A stretch of DNA of 11,459 nucleotides from Paraglomus occultum. Lineage: Eukaryota; Glomeromycota; Glomeromycetes; Paraglomerales; Paraglomeraceae. The number at the start of each line of letters is the position of its first letter. Positions within the stretch are counted from its first letter, which is position 1. The stretch spans positions 1 through 11,459 of the forward strand of contig CAJVPJ010001204.1 of the NCBI GenBank assembly GCA_910592205.1. The letters are read 5' to 3'. The translations under genes and the position numbers were made by a program. The notes beneath the pieces are model-generated. The model had not been told where the DNA came from and did no database searches. It saw nothing but the letters and a program-made list of their open reading frames with translations. This document shows positions 6,829 to 11,459 of the stretch, one piece after another.

Positions 6829-7329
6829 TTATCTCGTTGAGAAAGACAGGTACATTTCCCTAACATCTTGTCCTCGCGCTAATCTTTTTTTAAAACTCGC
6901 TTGATGATTGTCATTAAGTGTTTCTATTATCTCTCTTTCTCGCACAGTTAGTTTGTTCTCTGGGTCATCTAGTATTTTTTTGTATTTGTGATGAGCAAAC
7001 TACACCTTTAAACGATCAACAGCCTCATCGTATTGTTTTGAAAAAAAGGTTGCATATGGATATATTTGTCTTACTATTACGCTAATTGATCGTTTGTTTC
7101 TATTTCGTCTGCTTCCGCATTGATTTTCTCTCCTGATTTACGTTCGTGTTATTCTTCTTACAATATAGTTATTAACACAGATTAAATATCGTACCAAACA
7201 TTCGTCGATCAGCTGATCCCAATTTCTGTATTCCATTGGTCCCGTTCCCGAATACGAGTTCTGAATATGGTAATAGACGGTATAAATTTAGTTAGCACCA
7301 TGCAGCGAATAAGCGTTTGTTTTTACTTC
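6829..7329 (-). pseudogene. Single-frame pseudogene with three in-frame stops
   Basis: The minus strand keeps one frame from 7329 to TAA at 6829, about 167 codons, with internal stops only at 7288 (TAA), 7138 (TAA) and 7000 (TAG). In DNA this AT-rich about eleven stops would be expected. Recognisably protein-like segments are MEYRNWDQLIDECLVRYLIC (ATG at 7236), VRQIYPYATFFSKQYDEAV and LDDPENKLTVREREIIETLN followed by DNHQASFKKRLARGQDVR. The C-terminal half is helical and charged. The absence of frameshifts suggests decay by point mutation, or stop readthrough. I do not recognise the family; the charged C-terminus would suit a DNA-binding or structural protein from a transposon, but that is a guess. 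Confidence 0.55.
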
Positions 7330-7380
7330 AATATTCAAATTTCAATTTCAATATTCAATTTCAATTTCAATTTCAATTGA
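7322..7380. repeat. TTCAAT-type simple repeat
   Basis: A run of TTCAATT/ATTTCA hexamer-like units abuts the 5' end of the pseudogene at 6829-7329. A related TCAATG/CCAATG stutter occurs at about 7471-7499. ORFs through this stretch are low complexity and not credible genes. Confidence 0.85.
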
Positions 7381-7466
7381 AGTTAGGGACGAAGGTTGTT
7401 TATATGTGTTTCGGAAAAAAAAAAAGAAAAAGTTTTTTTTTGCTTGACAGCACAACAAACCCAAAA

Positions 7467-8585
7467 ATGGTCAACAAATGTCAATGTCAATGCCAATGCC
7501 GTGTGATGATCAATTTCTGCTAATCCTTAAATAGTCTTTACGGAAATTTCTATTTAATGCAAGCTCAAATTAGTTATAAATCGTATATTGATTTCTCGGC
7601 TTAGCATTAAACGAACAATTTGCCTATATTTGTAAATCAAAAGAGACGTCTCTTCAATGCGCCAACCGTTCGGGAAAATGTCTTCCATGTCAATATTTTT
7701 TTGGTTTTACCCAAAATGGTCAACAAATGGTCAATCCTAATGCCGTATAGCGATTAATTTCTGCTAATCCTTAAATAATCTAAGGCCAGCTTTACGGAAA
7801 TTTTATTTTTAATGCAAGGCAAAAATTGTTGTAAATCGTATATTGATTTCTCGGCTGAGCATTAAATGAACAATTGGCTGTACTTTTTGTAAACCAAAAG
7901 AAGAAACGTCTTCTCAATGCGCCAATCATTCGGAAAAATGTCTTCCATCTCAATATTTTTTTGATTTTGCCAAAAATGGTCAACAAATGGTCAATCCCAC
8001 AATGCCGTACGGCGATTAATTACTGTTAATCTGTTAATCCTTAATAGTCTAAGGCTAACTTTACAGAAATTTTATTTTTAATGTGCAAGAGTCCAAAATA
8101 GTTATAAATCGTATATTGATTTCTCGGCTTAACATTAAACGAACAATTGCCTGTATTTTGTAAATCAAAAAACGTCTCCTTAATCCGCTAACTATTCGGG
8201 AAAATATCTTCCATCTCAATTTTTTTGGTTTTGCACAGCAAACCCACAAATTGTCAATCCCAATGTCGTCTGTGTAACGCATACAGCCATATGGCGATCA
8301 ATTCCCAATGCCGTCATACAGGCGTATGGGCGATCAATTTCTGCTAATACTTAAATAGTCTACGACGGAAAAAATTTTTTTCAATAGATCTAAAATTGTT
8401 ATAAACCGTAATTTCTTAGCATTAAACAAACAATTGTAAATCAAAAAAAGAAAGGTCTCCTCTATGCGCCAACTGTTCGGAAAAATGAAACAAACGGTTG
8501 GCTGTAATTTGTAATCAAAAAAAGAAGCCTCTCTTCAATGTATACGCCAACTGTTCGGAAAAATGTCTTCCATGTCAATGCAATT
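7467..8585. repeat. Tandem repeat, ~250-270 bp unit, four diverged copies
   Basis: Four head-to-tail copies start near 7467, 7716, 7976 and 8241. Each begins with a GGTCAACAAATGGTCAAT-like word and contains GATTAATTTCTGCTAATCC, AATCGTATATTGATTTCTCG, and CAATGCGCCAACTNTTCGG followed by GAAAAATGTCTTCCAT. Spacings of the second anchor (7579, 7834, 8107) are 255 and 273. Copy 4 is longer because it has two internal duplications: a ~50-bp piece ending in GGCGATCAATT, and a piece ending in CGCCAACTGTTCGG. Minus-strand frames at 7792-7986 and 8061-8282 are translations of the unit (both carry a W-K-x-F-x-R...RRR core) and are not treated as genes. Possibly satellite DNA or expanded transposon debris. 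Confidence 0.85.
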
Positions 8586-9150
8586 ACCAATAAGGTATTA
8601 ATCTTTGATATTTGATATTTGACATTAAATCTAAAATATGTATGCCTTGTAAATAACAGTATCTGCGCGGAAAGACTTTCCCCAAAAAAACCACTGTATA
8701 CGATTCATCATTAATGTGACAGCCTTCTAAACGTTGATTGTTCAAAACCGGTATTCGCCGCATACCCACCAATAAAACAACAATACGTTATATTTGTCAT
8801 TTCACGCTAAATCTCAAAAATCTTAGCTTCCAATTATCACACCATAGTCCATGCTACCGTGTAAGCATCGATTATTCGAGACCGGTTTCCAGACACTCCT
8901 TGACTTCTCAATTAATAAAAAGCTTTGTCTAAAAATAACTACAACTTATTTATGTTAATATTACGCTTATCAATAAAAAGAAAACAAAGTGTGAAATAGA
9001 AATTAACTATAGCTTATTATTAATTTAAATCTGCTTCAAAACTTATAAATAAAAAAACATCTGCTTTACTCCAATCTTAAGGATTTTTTTTTACTATCTA
9101 TCATCGACCAACCCGTCCTTTCTGATTATTACCGATTACTGATCACTAAA
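8586..9150. other. No clear gene
   Basis: Frames at 8584-8772 (-) and 8738-8932 (+) are open, and the minus one has reasonable composition (RLEGCHINDESYTVVFLGKV), but neither is supported. A weak duplication exists between about 8603-8637 and 8786-8820 (ATATTTGACATT...AAATCTAAAA versus ATATTTGTCATTT...AAATCTCAAAA). The last 200 bases are very AT-rich and may hold the promoter of the gene at 9151. Confidence 0.35.
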
Positions 9151-9851
9151 ATGATTGCAACCCTCACGGCCATTATGTACATAGTTTCCGTTACAGACGA
9201 AGCATTCAACAATAAATCCGCTCAAAAGGGCTCTGCTATATCGAGAATCAACGCAGACGATGGTTACCAACTATACAAATTTACCGCCTACACATCTGAA
9301 AGCAGCTTATTAGAAACAGAGAATACGTCGTCTGAAGTCATGCAGCCACTTCAAAAAAACGGGGTGTAATTTCAGGAAAATTTATGCCACTTAAAGACAA
9401 TACTTTCAATGTTGTAATAACGACGAGCATTAGATTACACATAGATGAAGATTATACTCTTATTTCGAAACCTATTGCACACTTGATCGGTAACACTACA
9501 AATAATGTAGATCTCACCAAAGCCGGTTACACACTACCGATACAAGTAAAACCATATTTATCGAAAGATCAATTTCAGCCGTATACAATAATGATGACCC
9601 ATCCAATTAATGGTCGTTTAAAGAACGGCATTACCAAATCAAAGAAAAATTCGTTGGTTTATGCAACTGGAATCTTATTTTTCTTGGATAAACAATTATA
9701 TTGTGAGCTATTGGAATTTCAATTTATTTCGACTAAAGTTGAAAACGACACCACTATCAATATTCCGTGGAAAAGTAGCAACTCTCTCATTGGCCAAACT
9801 AACGGAAAATCAGACATAGAACAAAGAATTGCACAAATTAGTCAACTTTGA
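9151..9851 (+). CDS. Two-ORF gene joined by a candidate -1 frameshift
   Basis: ORF1 (9151-9369, 72 codons; MIATLTAIMYIVSVTDEAF at its start) overlaps ORF2, which is open from after a TGA near 9329 to TGA at 9851. At 9354-9360 ORF1 reads through A AAA AAC in the exact phase X XXY YYZ, and a -1 slip there leads straight into ORF2 (CGG GGT GTA ATT TCA GGA) just before ORF1's stop. The product would be about 233 aa. ORF2 includes KPYLSKDQFQPYTIMMTHPI, NGRLKNGITKSKKNSLVYAT and GILFFLDKQLYCELLEFQF, a beta-rich pattern. I associate it, from memory only, with a repeated family of hypothetical proteins in arbuscular mycorrhizal fungi; role unknown. If there is no frameshifting, ORF2 could start at ATG 9384 (155 aa), or the gene is a pseudogene that lost one A from an A-run. 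Confidence 0.55.
9354..9360 (+). promoter_or_regulatory. A AAA AAC slippery heptamer in ORF1/ORF2 overlap
   Basis: The heptamer matches a classical -1 ribosomal frameshift site and lies in the correct phase of ORF1, six bases before its TAA at 9367. ORF2 is the -1 frame. No strong stem or pseudoknot is evident by eye in the next 40 bases, which weakens the case. A-runs are common here, so a one-base deletion gives the same picture. Confidence 0.4.
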
Positions 9852-10108
9852 CTAACATACAAAACCGGAAACTATTATGACAAATGGCTGCATAACGCAA
9901 TGAAGCAGTAGATAAATACTCGATTATTAATAAATTAAAACAGTAGTACAACACAATGCTTAAATTACAATTACAAACCACCATAATAAAAGCATATAAA
10001 ATTTACGCTATCCATCACCATATTCAAAATTTGACCAATAAATTGGGATAAGCTGATAAACAAACGACTACTATAATATTTAACATATATTAAAAACAAG
10101 CCTACAGT
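9852..10108. other. AT-rich 3' flank, no gene
   Basis: AATAAA occurs near 9930 in ATTAATAAATTAAAAC and could serve as the 3' end signal of the gene at 9151-9851. No coding frame is supported. The end (TACAG near 10103) resembles the outer bases of the pogo terminal repeat and could be the left edge of the next element, on weak evidence. Confidence 0.35.
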
Positions 10109-10466
10109 TTAAATATAGCTCTGCTCATTTATTATGTCAAGCCTGCCCGACGAAGCCGGGCAGGCCCAATTTAAATTTCTAGTTGTTAAATTAAATTCAA
10201 GTGCCTTCTCGATCCATATAATCAGCGCTTCAATCAATATTTGTAACAGTCGAGGGACGAGCTTTTTTCAACTTTGCTTGGTAAGAATTCGGATCGATTG
10301 CAAGCCATTTGACAGATTCCTTCAAAATATCTGTAACTTGACCTGGACTAATACCAAATTGTCTTGCTAGATCCGCGTTTTTTGGTTTTGATATATCTTT
10401 CTTTAACAAGCAAATTTCGCGCTTTTGCAATGCCGAAATAAGGTTACGTTGTTTGATTTGAGACAT
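10109..10466 (-). pseudogene. Pogo/Tigger transposase N-terminus, frameshifted and truncated
   Basis: From the second Met (MSQIKQRNLISALQKREICL, 10466) the minus frame reads through LARQFGISPGQVTDILKESV and KWLAIDPNSYQAK to a stop at 10230. This is the Psq/CENP-B-type N-terminal helix-turn-helix of pogo-like transposases (K-R/K-x-I-C...LA-x-x-F-x-I-S-x-x-x-V-x-D-I-L-K), which binds the transposon ends. At 10231 the reading continues in another frame (EALIIWIEKALEFNLTT), matching the usual continuation x-E-x-A-L-x-x-W-x-x-x-A, so one extra T near 10232 breaks the gene. The DDE catalytic domain (hundreds of residues) is absent; the frame ends at 10109 after crossing a GC-rich hairpin. ATG 10502 gives 12 more residues. 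Non-autonomous relic. Confidence 0.75.
10141..10165. repeat. GC-rich perfect hairpin
   Basis: GCCTGCCCG (10141-10149) is followed by a 7-nt loop and CGGGCAGGC (10157-10165): a perfect 9-bp stem, almost all G+C, in DNA otherwise about 30% G+C. It lies where the transposase homology ends, so it may be a small mobile GC-palindrome inserted there or a junction scar. Confidence 0.8.
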
Positions 10467-10572
10467 TTTTATTGAATTATGCGTTGAAGATTTGAAAAAC
10501 AAATACGTATTCTCGCCGTTTTATAACGATTTTTATTAAACCTAAAATGCGTTTATGTATAGTTTAACATTT

Positions 10573-10645
10573 AATCGTATGACTGAGAATCGTATGACTG
10601 AAAATCGTATGACTGAAATCGTATGACTGAAAATCGTATGCTGAC
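10573..10645. repeat. Five tandem ~15-bp units
   Basis: Units of AATCGTATGACTGA(R) start at 10573, 10588, 10603, 10617 and 10632; the last is degenerate. They sit about 110 bases upstream of the HTH protein's start and could be subterminal binding sites of the element. Confidence 0.85.
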
Positions 10646-10992
10646 AATGAGAAACATTGTACGATAGACGCTAAATAAAAACAAGCAATTATAAATGGAT
10701 GCAAAAGAATGACCGAAAAATCGTATGATAGACATAAACGAGCAATAATTCGACCGAAAATCTGACAATGATAGCTGAATTAGGAATGCTACCAAGTACA
10801 GATATATCGTATGACAAAGTAGCATATGACAAATTTGTACGACTGATAACTAATATTATTATCACGTGACAAAACTTCGTTATAGCGAGACTAGTAACAA
10901 TACAAAAATCCTGGGCTGAACTTCGGTAACGGTATAAAGCGACTTTACTATTAAAATTCGGTATAACGAGTGAATTTTAAATATTAAAAAGT

Positions 10993-11011
10993 GGGGGGGG
11001 GGGGGGGGGGG
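10993..11011. repeat. Homopolymer of 19 G
   Basis: An uninterrupted G-run of about 19 bases lies between the inner and outer copies of the terminal motif. It could form a G-quadruplex-like structure. Exact length is unreliable in sequencing. Confidence 0.85.
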
Positions 11012-11044
11012 ATACTTGCTTCGGTATAACGAGGTTTGACTGTA

Positions 11045-11217
11045 ATGAGAGCTACAAGTGACACTTGCTTCCCTACATGCACACCTGCTAGTTGTGCATC
11101 CAGACTTGCAATGGCATAGGCATTGACAGCAGCAGCAGAAATCTGTAATTGGGAAGCCGCTGTAAGCGATATTCGAGTCTTAGGAATATTTTCAAGTTCT
11201 GGAAACTCTGTGCTCAC
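11045..11217 (-). pseudogene. Coding ORF interrupted by the pogo-like insertion
   Basis: The minus frame reads ELENIPKTRISLTAASQLQI, SAAAVNAYAIASLDAQLAGV and HVGKQVSLVALI, then passes into the transposon terminal repeat. G+C near 48% and Ala-rich helical composition mark it as genuine coding sequence, cut exactly at the TA target site. It opens at a GTG with no ATG in view, so its 5' end is unclear. It lies 3' of the reverse transcriptase fragment on the same strand, but a link between them is uncertain. Family not recognised. Confidence 0.5.
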
Positions 11218-11241
11218 AGTTTCCTGCTAAGTAACACCTAT

Positions 11242-11459
11242 CTAATACTCCAAAAACACAGCCAAGATTAGATAGTAATCATTAAGGGAGTGACCAAAAA
11301 TTGTTGTATCATCTGCATAAGCCCAAATAACCATGGTAGGAAAGGATCTAATGAAATTAAAAGTGGTTCTATAGATAGGTTGAATAGGAGGGGTGAAAAA
11401 GGGTCTCCTTGGGGGACACCTTGATGAATAGGAAGAGGAGGAGAGAGAGAAGAGTTTAT
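11242..11459 (-). pseudogene. Non-LTR retrotransposon reverse transcriptase fragment
   Basis: From the window edge the minus strand reads PIHQGVPQGDPFSPLLFNL, the RT domain 4 motif (QG-x-P-QGDP-x-SP-x-LFNL) of LINE-type elements. A shifted frame then gives VIWAYADDTTIFGHS, the catalytic YADD box (codons near 11308-11322), and ends at TAG 11242. The shift lies between about 11320 and 11360, so this copy is broken; in intact LINEs these motifs are separated by tens of residues in one frame, and here the gap is shortened. The element extends beyond the window. The enzyme copies its own RNA into the genome at a nicked target. Confidence 0.8.

Larger units (their letters stand above)
10467..11042. 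mobile_element. Terminal and subterminal region of the pogo-like element
   Basis: The right terminal repeat ends ...TTCGGTATAACGAGGTTTGACTG at 11042, followed by TA (11043-11044). Related words in the same orientation lie at 10876-10889 (TTCGTTATAGCGAG), 10922-10943 and 10957-10970 (TTCGGTATAACGAG), typical subterminal transposase-binding motifs. Five units of AATCGTATGACTGA (14-15 bp) are tandem at 10573-10645, with scattered variants out to about 10850. A 19-base G-run sits at 10993-11011. The start of the HTH gene is on the left. A matching left terminal repeat was not found. Confidence 0.65.

Noticed and set aside
7317-7523. 68-codon plus-strand ORF
   Set aside because: It is a translation of TTCAAT and TCAATG simple repeats and homopolymers.
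7467-8585. Repeat array considered as a CRISPR
   Set aside because: Units are ~260 bp and diverged along their length, with no short conserved repeat alternating with unique spacers.
10571-10825. 84-codon minus-strand ORF ending in repeated SYD units
   Set aside because: It is a translation of the 15-bp tandem repeats in the transposon.

Overview
The window looks like nuclear DNA of an AT-rich, repeat-rich fungus, most likely an arbuscular mycorrhizal fungus (Glomeromycotina, Rhizophagus-like). Four things point that way: short spliceosomal introns of 81-89 nt with GTRAGT...YAG ends; a decayed Sel1-repeat gene; pogo/Tigger-type transposon remains with a CENP-B-like helix-turn-helix protein; and a non-LTR reverse transcriptase fragment. 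No bacterial-style operon, rRNA or tRNA was found. The host assignment is an inference from these families, not a database match.

Layout. 1-125: right end of a pogo-like/MITE element. 437-1110: the one convincing intact gene, four exons encoding 138 aa with an arginine-rich C-terminus, followed by a 3' hairpin and an AATAAA signal. About 1600-4080: a block visibly richer in G+C and CpG than its flanks, packed with short protein-like reading frames on both strands, many broken by stops or frameshifts; it could be an endogenised virus or other foreign DNA, but no gene there is firmly recognised. 4081-4700: AT-rich, empty. 4706-5150: relic of a Sel1-repeat gene with a possible kinase-like piece. 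5110-5840: a second GC-richer patch with frameshifted small genes. 6829-7329: a pseudogene held in one frame with three stops. 7322-8585: simple repeats and four units of a ~250-270 bp tandem repeat. 9151-9851: two overlapping ORFs linked by a canonical -1 slippery heptamer. 10109-11042: remnant of a pogo-like DNA transposon (frameshifted transposase start, subterminal repeats, terminal repeat) inserted in a coding-like ORF. 11242-11459: fragment of a LINE-type reverse transcriptase running off the window.

The parts do not form a pathway. The window reads as a TE-dense accessory region in which one spliced gene and one possible frameshifting gene survive among decaying genes. The items most worth follow-up are the A AAA AAC frameshift arrangement at 9354-9360, the four-exon arginine-rich gene with its 3' hairpin, and the GC-richer block of compact decaying ORFs.
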